NCBI RefSeq assembly: GCF_028640845.1
Contig: NC_080546.1
Location: forward strand, 69,283,205-69,347,204
Origin: Ahaetulla prasina
Taxonomy: Eukaryota > Chordata > Lepidosauria > Squamata > Colubridae
Direction: 5' to 3'
Length of the DNA stretch: 64,000 nt
Of the stretch, positions 42,225-53,604 are shown in pieces. The notes beneath the pieces were generated by a model that saw only the letters and a list, made by a program, of their open reading frames with translations, was not told where the DNA came from and searched no databases. Both the position numbers and the translations under genes were made by a program. Position 1 is the first letter of the stretch. Every line of letters starts with the position of its first letter.

Positions 42225-42960
42225 GAAGATGTTTTACAGATGGCACCTTCCATTTACAAGACTTGCAAAGATGTTCTCAAATAATAATTCAACATGTTGG
42301 AAATACAAAAAAAACTCAGGGAATATATTACCATCTGTGGTGGAAATTCTGGGCAAATATTAAAAAATGGCTAGAAAAAATAACAGAACAACCAGTTGAA
42401 AGCAAACCGAAAACATTTTAATTATGAATCTTTACAAGAACATACACCAAAGAAATAAGATATCTGATTTTACACATTATAACAGCTGCACGAATAACAT
42501 ATGCACAAAACTGGAAACAGGAAAAGATACCAACAGATGAAGAAGTGATAGGGAAAGTTTTAGAGTGTGCCGAAATGGACAAGTTAACAAAATAAATTAA
42601 AGAGAAAGAAGAGACAGATTATTATACAATCTGCAATAAATGGTATGAATGGCTTGAGTCTAGAAATAAAGAAAAAAAACAAAGGGGGAAATTAGAATGT
42701 ATAGAATGTATTAGAAATGTACAATATGTAAATAATAAATATATAAGAATTTAGAAAAGTAAAGCTATTAATATTAGATAATTTAATGCAAATAAAGAAA
42801 AGAGGATAAGAAAGAAAATAAAATAACAAATGTGATATGGGAGAAAGGTAGAAAAGTGAAAGAAGACCACTAAGAAATGCAGTTTAGAAATAGGAAATAT
42901 TTATATGTTATATATTGTGTGTTTGTCAGATTGTGTATCACATTAAAATAATAAAAAAAG
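42225..42960 (+). pseudogene. L1 ORF2 C-terminus and 3' UTR (end of the decayed L1)
   Basis: After the nested insertion the frame resumes with KMFYRWHLP-like coding. A zinc-knuckle region (TCWKYKK and following) and ITAARITYAQNWKQ with AEMDKLTK end at about 42597. The AT-rich 3' UTR runs to aataataaaaaaag at 42960. The same C-terminal block occurs at 1.1, 22.3 and 46.3 kb. Confidence 0.82.
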
Positions 42961-42969
42961 AAAAGAAAA

Positions 42970-44940
42970 GGTGATAAAATGCTGTACAATCAAGCCAGAA
43001 ATGTTTTAACAAGGGAGATCAGAGCAGCAAAAAGAAATATCACCAGCTATGGCAAACCTCCTTCCCAGGCTGAAGGAAATCAACAACTGGCAGATGACCT
43101 GAACATGTTTTACTGCAGGTTTGAAAGGAAACTATAGCCACTTATCTCCACAACCCCCATCTCAGACACACCAACAACAGCCAAGCCTCCTACAACTGAC
43201 CCCATCCCATTGGGTTCACAACCCCTAGTGATCACAGAAAAGAAAGTGCAAGACCTATTTCACAGACAAAAGCCAGGATAAGCTCCAGGCCCAGACAAGA
43301 GAACTCCTTCTTGCTTAAAAGTCTGTGCTGACCAATTGGCCTCCATCTTCACCCATATCTTCAATAAATCACTAGAAATGTGCTATGTTCCTTCTTGCTT
43401 CAAATACTCTACTATCATCCCAGTGCTGAAGAAGCCCACTATCAAGGAACTGAATGACTACAGACCAGTTGCCCTAACATCTGTAGTCATGAAAACCTTT
43501 GAAAGGCTAGTGCTGTCCCACTCAAAAACCATCACGGATCCGCTGTTAGACCAATTTGCATATTCAATTTGCATACCAAGCAAATAGATCAACAGATGAT
43601 GCTGTTAATATGGCTCTGCACTACATCCTACAACATCTTGAATCTCCAAAGACCTATGCAAGGGTCCTCTTTGTAGACTTTAATTCAGCATTCAATACCA
43701 TCATTCCAGACACACTTCTAACTAAGCTAAACCAGCTACAGGTACATGAACAGACTTGTAAGTGGATCATAAGCTTCCTAACAAACAGGAAGCAGCAGGT
43801 GAAGCTAAGCAGAATCACATCAGATACCTGTACAATTAGCACAGGGGCCCCCCAAGGCTGTGTGCTCTCCTCACTTCTCTTTATATACCAATGATTGCAT
43901 CTCTAAAGATCCATCTGTTAAATTACTGAAGTTTGCAGATGACACAACAGTGATTGGTCTCATTTAAGACAATGATGAATCCACATACACACGGGAGGTT
44001 GAACGACTAACCTCGTGGTGCGACCAGAACAATCTGGAACTGAACACATTCAAAATCGTAGAAATGGTGGTAGACTTTAGGAGAAACCTTTCCATACTTC
44101 CACCTCTCACAGTACTAGACAACACAGTATCAACCTTCAAATTTCTAGGTTCTACCATATCTCAAGACCTAAAATGGACATCTAACATCAAAAACATCAT
44201 CAAAAAAGGACAACAAAGAATGTTCTTTCTGCACCAACTCAGAAAACTCAAACTGCCCAAGGAGCTGCTGATCCAGTTCTACAGAGGAATTATTGAGTCT
44301 GTCATCTGAACTCTATAACTGTCTGGTTTGGTTCTGCAACCCAACAAGACAGACACAGACTTCAGAGGACAATTAGAACTGCAGAAAAAACAATTGCTAC
44401 CAACCTGCCTTCCATTGAGAACCTGTATACTGCACAAATCAAAAAGAGGGCTGTGAAAATATTTACAGACCCCTCACATCCTGGACATAAACTGTTTCAA
44501 CTCCTACCCTCAAAACGACGCTTTAGAGCACTGCACACCAGAACAACTAGACACCAGAACAGTTTTTTCCCGAACAACATCACTCTGCTAAACAAATAAT
44601 TCCCTCAATACTATCAAACTATTACTAAATCTGCACTATTATTAATCTTCTCATCGTTCCCATCACTCATCTCCTTCCACTTATGACTGTATGACTGTAA
44701 CTTTGTTGCTTGTATTCTTATGATTAATATTGATATTGATTGTTTCCTGATTGCTTATTTGTAGCCTATGACTATCATTAAGAGTTGTATCAAGTGTTAA
44801 ATTTGTACCCTATGACTATCTTTAAGTGTTGCACCTTGATGAAGGTATCTTTTTTTTATGTACACTGACAGCATATGCACCAAGACAGATTCCTTGTGTG
44901 TCCAATCATACTTGGCCAATGAAAAAAAATCTAAAAAATA
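42970..44940 (+). mobile_element. Rex1 (Babar-type) LINE, 5' truncated
   Basis: Broken frames encode RT: 43336-43587 [20 protein letters not shown]; 43556-43894 [34 protein letters not shown] (catalytic Asp) and TGAPQGCVLSSLLF. After a frame change comes LKFADDTTVIGLI (about 43925-43965). The C-terminal frame 44064-44309 follows (MVVDFRRN, NTVSTFKFLGSTIS). The 3' UTR has accttgatgaaggtatc and the conserved tail ccttgtgtgtccaatcatac, ending in A-rich sequence near 44940. The endonuclease is absent. This copy identifies the parent of the tail-only copies in the window. Confidence 0.88.
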
Positions 44941-45069
44941 TTATATGGATTCCTGTTGAATTGCAAATATATGAATGACTCTGATGTTTGATAAGTAGTA
45001 TATATAAAAGATTACAAATATTAACTGGGAAATAAAGGGTTTAACCTAAAGGGAGTAAGGGGGGGTGGG
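44941..45069 (+). repeat. Fragment of the L1-like tail seen at 60.88-61.02 kb
   Basis: Shared words in order: attgcaaatatatga, tgatgtttgataagtag, aaataaagggtttaa and gggagtaagggggg against gggagtagataaagggggg. So this is a second copy of the 3' region of the ORF1-only element at 58.3-61.2 kb. It is truncated on both sides here. Confidence 0.7.
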
Positions 45070-45076
45070 AAGAGAG

Positions 45077-45329
45077 AATTCGGAGAACCGGTAGTAAAAA
45101 TTCTGACTGGCCCCACCCTCATCTATTCTCTGCCTCCCAAGTCCCAGCTGATTGGGAGGAAATGGGGATTTTCCAGTAACCTTCCCCTGGAGTGGGGTGG
45201 GAATGAAGATTTTACAGTATTCTTCCCCCAGAGTGGGATGGAAATGGAGATTTTACAGTATCCTTCCCTGCCACACCCACCAAGCCACACCCACAGAACC
45301 GGTAAATTTTTTTGGAACCCACTACTGCT
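45077..45329 (-). mobile_element. hAT MITE fragment
   Basis: It ends at 45329 with ttggaacccactactg. On the minus strand this is CAGTAGTGGGTTCC followed by aaaaaaatttaccggttctg, the subterminal pattern of the MITE family at 57.09 kb and 7.84 kb. An internal gaaccggtag lies at the left. The left terminus and TSD were not found. It contains an imperfect repeat of the words gattttacagtat and cttcccc. Confidence 0.65.
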
Positions 45330-45330
45330 T

Positions 45331-46785
45331 CGGCCTACCCAATTGGGAAGAATATTATCAAGTGGCAGCAATAACATGGCTTATGGATTGGGTCCAATTA
45401 AGAAATAACAAAGTATTAACATTGGAAGGCCATAACCTTCAATTGGGATGGCATGCATTTTTATGGGAAGGAAAAAATAAAACCCATACATATTTCCAGA
45501 GGCATCTAGTGTGAAATGCTTTGATAACTATTTGGAATAATATAAAGAAAAATCATTATATGAAAGTTCCAGTTTGGATATCAACAATGGAGGCCATAAT
45601 TTACCCCAATGTATTGAACATAAATAAAGTAGTAAGATATTCAGAACTATTAGATGAATTTGGAAATTTAAAATCAGAACAGGATCTAAAAAACCAGGGG
45701 ATAAAAATTGACTGGTGACCATACCTGCAAATTAGAATAAAATATAAAGAAGACTGGGAACAATATGGTATATATAGAGAACAATTGGAACTTGATAAAA
45801 TACTATTAGGAACAGGGGGGAAAATGATTACTAGAACATACAATTTTTTGTTAACATTTAAAATGGAAGAAGAAACAGTGAAAGAGACAATGATTAGTTG
45901 GGTGAAAACTTTTGGACACAGTATTCAATTAGATCAATGGGATAAATTATGGGAGACAAACTACAAACTAACGATGTCAGCTGCATATAAAGAGAACCTT
46001 TACAAAATGTTTTATCGATGGCATTTGCCACCAGCGAGACTGCCCAAGATGTTCTTGAATAGGTCCCTGGAATGCTGGAGATTTGGGCATAAACAGGGAA
46101 CATTCTACCACATGTGGTGGACCTGCCGTAAGATTAGAAAATTTTGATGCAAGATAAGAAAATGGGTCGAATGTCAATGTTCCAGAAAACCCCCACCCCC
46201 AACTCCAAGTAAAACAGAACAGAGGATAGAGATGAAACCGAAACTATTTCTTTTGGGCATTTTTGAAGGGAAAATGGAGAAAAAATTACGGTATATAACT
46301 TTACATATATTAACTGCAAGTAGAATTGTCATAGCACAAAATTGGAAACAATCAGATATTCCTCCAGACCAAATTATAATTTAAAAAATATATGACTGTG
46401 CAGAAATGAAGGAGAGGGAAGAGACAGAGTACTATGAAATTTGGTATAGATGGTACTCCTGGCTTGAGAGTAAACGCAAAACCTAAGGGATAATCTGTTA
46501 AATATAATATGGAGAGTGTAAAACTGGATAGGAACATAGGATATGAAGCAGAATTGTAAATAGATATTACTATAATTTAAATAAGGATGTAATTCAAGAT
46601 AGAGATGTATAGAATTAGAATCTTTGTAAATATGTTTGTTATGATAGAGATACTGATATGGAAAAGATGCCAATAGTGTTAAATTTTTGCTGTGTCTTTT
46701 TTTCTGTTTTTTCTGTTTTGTTGTATTTTTAGTATTTTGTGTTTTATATGTTAGAAATTTAATAAATATTATTTTTTTAAAAAAA
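45331..46785 (+). mobile_element. L1 LINE 3' third
   Basis: Frames encode post-RT ORF2: LPNWEEYYQVAAITWLMDWV and LTLEGHNLQLGWHAFLWEGK (to 45514), then 45785-46147 with ENLYKMFYRWHLPPARLPK and the zinc-knuckle-like CWRFGHKQGTFYHMWWTC. ILTASRIVIAQNWKQ follows near 46310. The 3' UTR ends at aataaatattatttttttaa (46765-46785). It is the same lineage as the decayed L1 at 38.5-42.9 kb, and the 5' part is absent. Confidence 0.87.
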
Positions 46786-47096
46786 GAAAAATATGTGGGA
46801 GGGAGGATAAGTTCATCTCAAGGATGAACTTTGCAAAGCAACCAACATCATGTTTTAAGTGCATCACTTTAGTTAAGTTTAAAGGTAGGCCTAAGCAGTT
46901 TTTTAATCACCCATTAACAGGGTGTGGCTTGTGTTAGTGTACTTATATTCAGTTTTATGACAGAATTGTTCAGGATCACAACATCAGCTTTTCTAAAGCA
47001 GGACATCCTGCTTTCTAGCGAATATAAATCGGGTGGCACAGCTGATTGTTGGAAATACCGAATTGGTGCGAACTGGTAGCACTTCACCACTGGCTC
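46786..47096. other. Unassigned, ending in a hAT MITE terminus (about 47030-47092)
   Basis: Most of this is unassigned. Near the right end gcgaactggtagcacttcaccactg (minus strand CAGTGGTGAAGTGC) is a terminus of the same hAT MITE family. Its partner end was not found. Confidence 0.45.
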
Positions 47097-48405
47097 TATC
47101 CAACAAAATGAAATTTAATGTGGAGAAAAGCAAAGTTGTATACATGAGCAGAAAAAAACGAAAGATACAAGTACAGATTAGGTTAAACCTGGCTCAAAAA
47201 CAGTAACTGTGAGAGGGACCTTGGAGACTTAATGGACAATCACTTAAATATGAGTCAGCAGTATGCAGCAGCAGCAGCAAAAAAGATAATACAATCCTTG
47301 GTTGTATAAACAGAGGCATAGAATCAAAATCATGTGGAGTATTAGTACCACTTTATAAAGCCTTGGTAAGACCACACTTGGAATACTGCATCCATTTTGG
47401 TCACCACATTACAAAAAAGATGTAGAGACTTTGGAAAAAATGCAAAGAGCAACTAAGATGATCAAAGTCTGGAGACTAAAACTTATGAAGATCAGTTGCA
47501 GGATTTGGATTTGGCTAATCGAGAGAAAAGAACAACTGGGGGGCGGGGCATGATAGCAGTATTCCAGTATTTGAGAGGCTGTCACAAAAAAGAGGTATCA
47601 ACTTATTTTCCAAAGTACCAGAGGGCAAGACAATAAAAAATGGATGGAAACTACTCAAGGAGAGAAGCAACCTGGAATTGAGAAGAAACTTAACTAACAG
47701 TGAGGACAATTAACCAATGGAAGAGCTTCCCTTCAGATTTGTGAGTGCTTCATCACTGAAGGCTTTTAAGAAGAGACTGGACAGTCACTTGTCTGAATTG
47801 GTATAGGACAGTGGTAGTCAACCTGGTTCCTACCGCCCACTAGTGGGCGTTCCAGCTTTCATGGTGGGCAGTAGGGGTTTTGTCCGATACTGAAGCACTT
47901 TCTGTTTTTTTAATTTAATTGACTTAAAAAATTTTTTTTCATAGCATTATTTAAAAACATTTTCATTAGGTTTTCATAAAATTCCTTGTGACAATTTAAA
48001 TTTCTGAAAATATACTATTTGTATCGCCCATGCATAAGTTTAGTTCACATTACGTAAGTGAAACTAAATGGTGCTATAGTGCGACCGCAAACAAAAGAGC
48101 CTTATCCCAGAATAGCTCGCGCATCTCCCCCCACACCACCCAGTTGTAACAGACAAGCAGAGCTGGCAGCTGGCGCCCCCCTCCCGCAATCCAATCCACG
48201 ATGTATAAGAGGCATGCGCAGACAATGATACACGGTGCATTACTGTGGAATCGATGGGTGGTTAGAACATTTTACTACTAACAGAGATACAAAAGTGGGC
48301 GGTAGGTATAAAAATGTTGACAATCCCTGGTATAGGATCTCCTGCTTGAGCAAGAGGCTGGACTAGAAGCCCGCCAAGAACCCTTCTAGCTCTATTCTGA
48401 TTCTG
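47097..48405 (+). mobile_element. CR1 LINE 3' end, interrupted by a hAT
   Basis: A plus-strand CR1 C-terminal region (ctttataaagccttggtaag, ccacacttggaatactgcat) runs through gaagagactggacagtcact. After the nested hAT it ends tcctgcttgagcaagaggct, ggactagaag, ...ttctgattctg, the CR1 terminal repeat. Frames are broken. Confidence 0.88.
47801..48337. mobile_element. hAT non-autonomous element with 8-bp TSD, nested in CR1
   Basis: 521 bp (47809-48329) with CAGTGGTAGTCAACCTGG at the left and gttgacaatccctg at the right. Next to the ends lie cctaccgcccac and gtgggcggtagg, also inverted. The TSD gtatagga is exact at 47801-47808 and 48330-48337. Removing it restores a continuous CR1 3' end. There is no transposase frame. 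Confidence 0.93.
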
Positions 48406-49864
48406 AAAGGTCTGTGGTTGTCATTGTAATCTTGAACTCCTGAGCTACCTCTGACCTATGGAATTTCATTGCCTCCTCAGCAATAGGTTGAATGGCCCTG
48501 GCATGAATGCTACTGTGCAGAAGGAGGGCTGGTACCATAAGAGAAATCCAAAATTATTTCTAAAGCCCAACTTCATACATAACACATCTCAAGTGGAACT
48601 GTGTTCCTGGAAAACATTGCTGGCGTATTTCCCCTGCTCTGACCATGTACTTGATGACAAACCCCAAATCTCTATTGGTTATATCTCTAAAACATGGCCC
48701 TTCCTCTGTTCACCCATCCAGTTTTTGAGTAATATAAAATAGTGTGTCCTCTCACCCACAAGAAGATCACAAGTTAGGAAGAATTTATTACAGGCCAATC
48801 TGGCATTCAATAATAACAGCCAGAGGAAAAGCCTTTGAGGATCCAGTAACTTTATGTAACTTGTACTGTTTATGCTGACAGAAAGTAGCTAGCAAGGGTC
48901 TCTTCTAGCTAATATGTTTTGCTTGTATCTAATTTGTATTCCATGAAATTAGGAATTTCCCTTCCAAATTAACATTTTCTGACTCATCTGTTATGGTAAC
49001 TATTGCTATCTTTTTGACAGGGATTGTTAGTCATTTAGCATATCTTTAGATTGCAATATGTGCTTATTAAGTATTGCATCCAATTGACTTTAATAGGAAA
49101 ATAAAGAAATTGACAAGCAGACCTATACATAAATATTTTTAGAAGAAAATAGAACTTACAGAATTGCATTAGTAGTCTCCTAGTATTTAAGGTTACTTGA
49201 GAATTATTTTGCCTGGAAAAATTTATACACTCACAGTTTGGTAAGAATTATAGTGGATTTGGATATTAATTACAAGAACCCGTTAATTCTATTACATGTC
49301 TTAGCAGAACTAGTTAAATGATTGTTTTTTAACAGTGTATAACTATTTATTCCACACCTCTCTTTGGCACAACTAATGGTTCAGACACAAAACCACAGAA
49401 AGCTGAAAGCAGTTAGTGGCTGTGCAATGTGACCCCCTGGAGGAGTTTATGCAAGTGCTGAATCATAAAAATACTGCCTTGTCTCTGGTGCTATATTTTT
49501 AGACTCTGAATTGAAAGATAGCATGAAGCCTGTTATCCTGCTGAATAATGTGGACCTAATATGGACAATTTTTTGCTTGATTGTGAATTACATGTCAAAA
49601 AGGATTAAAAGAAAAGAAAATAACTGACTTCATTAGCATACAGAAAGTGACCACAAAGCACCAAAAAACATTCACAGCATTAGCAGTGAAAATGAGCATT
49701 CTCTCTACTCATTGCCCTTGACACACACACCCTTGACTTTCTCTCAGCTTCTGTCAGATCCAGAGTGCAGACATCTTCTAGGTCATAGTTACATTTTGTA
49801 TTTCCCTCTCTCCCATTAGAGTTTAGGATAGTAAGTTCATGATTTATATTGATATATTGACCAT
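48406..49864. other. No recognisable feature
   Basis: About 1.45 kb with no supported repeat or gene. A 94-codon frame at 48458-48742 has no recognisable domain. It may be unique DNA of the locus. Confidence 0.5.
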
Positions 49865-50075
49865 CATTTGTGTTGTAAATGTTGTACCTTGATGAATGTA
49901 TCTTTTCTTTTATGTACACTGAGAGCATATGCACCAAGACAAATTCCTTGTGTGTCCAATCACAATTGGCCAATAAAAAATTCTATTCTATTCTATTCTA
50001 TTCTATTCTATTCTATTCTATTCTATTCTGTTCTGTTCTGTTCTGTTCTGTTCTGTTCTGTTCTGTTCTGTTCTA
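49865..50075 (+). mobile_element. Rex1 3' tail with (TTCTA)9(TTCTG)9 microsatellite
   Basis: The tail word accttgatgaatgtatc, gagagcatatgcaccaagac and ccttgtgtgtccaatcacaa matches the end of the Rex1 at 44.9 kb. It is followed by about nine TTCTA units (49981-50025), nine TTCTG units (50026-50070) and a final TTCTA. The LINE part is only about 115 bp. Confidence 0.9.
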
Positions 50076-50202
50076 TGCTATAAAACCAACAATTTAATGA
50101 TATGGTGAAAATGACTAAACCTGCAGTTTATAGTCCTGACAAATCTGCAGGCAAATACCTTACCTTAGAGACTTTGTGCTTAGAGACTTTCTGAGAAAAT
50201 GT

Positions 50203-50352
50203 GATTAGAGCAGGGGTATCAAATCCACGGCATCATGGCGACATCATGTGACATATCAGACTTTCCCCCCCTTCATTAAACCAGGCGTGGGCTTGGCCAG
50301 TGCGTGACAGATCTGGCCTGCAGACCCCGAGTTTGACAGCCCTGGATTAGAG
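50203..50352. mobile_element. 134-bp hAT MITE with 8-bp TSD (copy 1)
   Basis: 50211-50344 starts CAGGGGTATCAAATCCACGG and ends gagtttgacagccctg, with exact gattagag at 50203-50210 and 50345-50352. The same family and exact length occur at 52562-52695. Confidence 0.93.
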
Positions 50353-50390
50353 GGTAGGCATTGGAGGTATTAGAGAATTAGAGGTAGTGG

Positions 50391-50743
50391 TGGCTCAGGG
50401 TGGCTAGGACACTGAGCTTGTTGATCAAAAGGTCGGCAGTTCGGCAGTTCGAATCCCTAGTGCTGCCGTGTAACGGGGTGAGCTCCCGTTACTTGTCCCA
50501 GCTTCTGCCAACCTAGCAGTTTCGAAAGCACGTAAAAATGCAAGTAGAAAAAATAGGGACCGCCTTTGGTGGGAAGGTAATAGCGTTCTGTGCACCTTTG
50601 GCGTTGAGTCATGCCGGCCACATGACCACGGAGATGTCTTCGGACAGTGCTGGCTCTTCGGCTTTGAAACGGAGATGAGCACCGCCCCCTAGAGTCGGCA
50701 ACGACTAGCACGTATGTGTGAGGGGAACCTTTACCTTTACCTT
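50391..50743 (+). mobile_element. tRNA-derived SINE with CCTTTA tail (copy 1)
   Basis: The head ggtggctcagggtggctagg is box A-like, and cggcagttcgaatccctag is box B-like. The body includes cgttgagtcatgccggccac and ctagagtcggcaacgactag. The tail is cctttacctttacctt. It is nearly colinear with 59965-60302. The TSD is not clear. Internal Pol III promoter function is inferred from the boxes. Confidence 0.85.
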
Positions 50744-50899
50744 ATTTTAATCATCTAACTTCACTTCCTCTCCTTCCCTCCTCTCTCTATCCTGCCATAT
50801 GTTTCTCCACAATATTAAAAAATCCAGAATTGCATGCCTCTGTGTTCTTTTGGAATTGAAATAGTTCTTATATTCTTTGCCATAACATAATAACAATAA

Positions 50900-51320
50900 A
50901 CATAAAATTAAAACACAATGTCCTAGCTGTCAATGTCCTACCCTGTCAATGACTACTTCAGCTTTAACCACAACAATACATGAGCAAATAATAGATACAA
51001 ACTCAAGGTAAACTGCTCCAAACTCAATTGCAGAAAATATGACTTCAGTAACAGAGTGGTCAATGCCTGGAATGCACTACCTGACTCTGTAGTTTCTTCC
51101 CCAAACCCCCAAAAGTTTAAGCTTAAACTACCACTGTTGACCTCACCCCATTCCTAAGAGGTCTGTAAGGGGTGTGAATAAGTGCACCTGCGTGCCTACC
51201 CTCCCTGTCCTAATATTCCTTTTTTACTTACTCTTTTCATGTGTCCAAATTATGTTTATACTTTTACCCGTTATTTTATATATGATTGACAAATAAATAA
51301 AATAAAAAATAAAAATATTG
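50900..51320 (+). mobile_element. LINE 3' end (CR1/Rex1-related), truncated
   Basis: A broken frame reads SNRVVNAWNALPDSVVSS followed by PNPQKFKLKL, the C-terminal pattern of CR1-superfamily LINEs. A 3' UTR follows, ending tatgattgacaaataaataa and an A-rich tail at 51320. The exact clade is uncertain. Confidence 0.65.
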
Positions 51321-51522
51321 AAAAGGCTGTTGGCAAAGAGGCATGACAAATGCATCATAGAAAAAGAAAAACCCTACTTTAGGGTTTAAAGTATATTACC
51401 CTAATCTACTTTAGGATACTTACAAATTAGATTAAAAACTTCCAAACCGTGTTTTATGAAAACAAGAGATGTTGAGTAATTCGAAATGAAGGTTAAGTAT
51501 GAAATTCCCAAAACTAAAAAAT

Positions 51523-51523
<1 letters not shown>

Positions 51524-51568
<45 letters not shown>
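51524..51568. repeat. (CA)n microsatellite
   Basis: About 22 uninterrupted CA units. Confidence 0.98.
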
Positions 51569-51569
<1 letters not shown>

Positions 51570-52254
51570 AATTATGGGGAATCATTTTGTGTGGGTTTTT
51601 TTAGTTTTTGAAGTTTTGTATTTTAATTTTCATTTGAATAAAATAAAAAATAGATAAAAATAAATCAACTTTTGTCTTGATTTAGCAGCTGATTTCACTA
51701 ATATGAAATGCTTGGGTGCAATCTTTATGTATCTACTCATAATTTCTCAATCGCTAATGCTTCTGATGAGCAGGATCATCCTTTTTGCATCTGATTGCTG
51801 GTAAGAATCAAGACATCACAGTTATGTGTACTCGAACCTGTGAAGATAAGAAACTGAACAAGGTTCACACGTATGCAGAAGTTTATTTTTGTTTGTTGGT
51901 TGGTTTATTTATACTTTACAACAACAGCAGTTCAGCAGATTTCAAGTATGCAAAGCAGTAATATGCATGTAAAAAGACTGACATACATGTCAAAAAAGGA
52001 AAAAAATCAATTAAAAAATAAGAACGATGCTTTACAGTAAATTGAGGATATACTCTCTGATATACTTCAGTATTCAGTATCTCCTTGAAAGTCAGTGTGG
52101 AAGGGGAGATTTTCCAAGAAGAGGCTGTTCAACTATAGCATCACCATACAAAAATAATGTCACATGGTTTTGGCTCTCCTGAGAGCAACAATTATCTGCA
52201 AGATAAGTTGATTCTAGTTGGAAGAGACAGTCAGATTAACACCCAGGTGCCAAG
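51569..52254. other. No recognisable feature
   Basis: Unassigned AT-rich DNA. The right part may already be the 3' UTR of the ancient L2 that follows. Confidence 0.4.
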
Positions 52255-53420
52255 TCATGAAGGATTTAATAAATCAATATCAGCAGCTTAAACTGTATTC
52301 AGAAGCATACTGGTAAATAGTGCAGACCCCTCAAAATATTGGTTTCCATACCCAAGGTCAGTAAATACACAAGCTGCCAAATTTTGTGCCAATTGCAGTT
52401 CTAGCAAACTGGTAAAATAGTCCAGCTAAGTGCCAATGAAAGTGTGTGTTCAGATCTTCCCCACAAGATAGGATCATAATTTTATATCAGTTGCAGCTGG
52501 GCAAAAGCTTCTCTAGTCAAGGCCTCCATCTGCTGTTCTAGCAGGAGCTATGGGCCTAGAACAGGGGTGTCAAACTTGCAGCCTGAGGGCCAGATGTATC
52601 ACGTGCTGGCCCTGACCCTGCCCGGTTTAGCGTAGGGGGGAAAGTCCCAATACATCACATGACACTGCCATGATGACACGAGTTTGACAGCCCTGGCCTA
52701 GAAAAGCCCTCACATCTTAAATCTGTTCTTTCCTTTGTATGTAGTACATACCCATCCAGAAACAACACTGGCATAATAGAGTACCTTGATATGCCAACAA
52801 TAATTCTGCCTTACTTGTATTCAGCTTCAGTCTATTTTCTCCCATTCAGAGCTATTTAGCCTTCAAGCACTAGGAAAGGAAATGTGAAACATTTCCCTTG
52901 CAGCTTTTGTGGTGATATAAATTTGGATTATCATCAGTTTATTGATGATGCCAAACCTCGAAATGATGAAAGACCTCTTACTGTCACTGATTGAAATTGC
53001 CCACTAAAGAAGGAATGGCACCACTGCAAAATAGTTCTTTCAATCCCCAGTCCTCCTAAGTGATCCAGAAAGATACATGCTCAATAGTATCAACAACCAT
53101 TCAGAGGTTCAAGAGGACAAGAAGGGATGCATTATTCCCATCAAAATTTTGACACAGATAATCTCTGTCCCATCTCTGAGCCAGAATTCCAAAGGAATAG
53201 ACTCCAAATAATATATTTCAGCTAGGTCTCTGTGAAACTGATCTGCCATCACTGTTTCAACAGCTTCTCTAAATAGGAAAAGTTGGAAATTCTGTCATAG
53301 TTGTCCAGGTTCCAAAATCCAGGGTCAACCTCTTCAGAAGCTGTTGCACAGAGACTTGTTCAAGGCTGCTATAAACTTTTTATTCTGTAAAGAGGTGGTC
53401 ACAATTTTCCAAATCCAGAG
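52255..53420 (-). mobile_element. Ancient L2 LINE fragment, interrupted by a hAT MITE
   Basis: The minus strand keeps the L2 order at low similarity. A SLLVLLNL...DTIEHVSFW segment near 53080-53140 corresponds to [13 protein letters not shown]. Further down is the C-terminal region (tcatgaaggatttaataaat, cagcttaaactgtattcaga), the pattern of the L2 copies at 2.9 and 54.7 kb. It is much more diverged than those. No frame is open. Confidence 0.6.
52554..52703. mobile_element. 134-bp hAT MITE with 8-bp TSD (copy 2)
   Basis: 52562-52695 starts CAGGGGTGTCAAACTTGC and ends gagtttgacagccctg. The exact TSD gcctagaa is at 52554-52561 and 52696-52703. It is nested in an ancient L2. Confidence 0.93.
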
Positions 53421-53604
53421 GTTCACCTCTCTGCCTTTTCCTCACAGTACCTGGCATGGGTCTCAAAGGCGAGGGGCAGGTAACAACCTATTCACTTTCA
53501 TTTGAAGTCACAGACCAAAAGGAGTCCCAGGTAGCATTGTGAGATGGTATCACCACATGGACTCAGATTTTGGCAATTCTGAATTATATACAGCCAAGCG
53601 CTGT

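Larger units (their letters stand above)
38545..42960 (+). mobile_element. Decayed L1 with nested insertions and RT deletion
   Basis: 38545-39200 matches the 5' region at 58.34-58.96 kb (gcgagacagttggggaa-like start, gaactggcaagttcctcgga, ggatttggatggaatattga). A Lys-rich ORF1 end follows, and ORF2 begins near 39417 (LFSVNINELNSPKK). An L2 interrupts it at 39474-40073, after which FTKLCKLEVDVICLQEVH resumes. The endonuclease and linker run to about 40970. RT is missing, and post-RT sequence (KMNILPKLLFFFQVIP, DRGGVALPEWELYNQ) follows to the 3' end near 42960. A second insertion lies at 41900-42210. Confidence 0.85.

Noticed and set aside
48458..48742. 94-codon open frame in unassigned DNA
   Set aside because: No domain or repeat-family match by eye; the length is compatible with chance in 1.4 kb.
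49868..50097. Frames with repeated LFYSI/SVLFC words
   Set aside because: Translations of the TTCTA/TTCTG microsatellite.
50391..50480. tRNA-like boxes A and B that might mark a tRNA gene
   Set aside because: No cloverleaf or acceptor pairing; the segment is the head of a repeated SINE (second copy at 59965).
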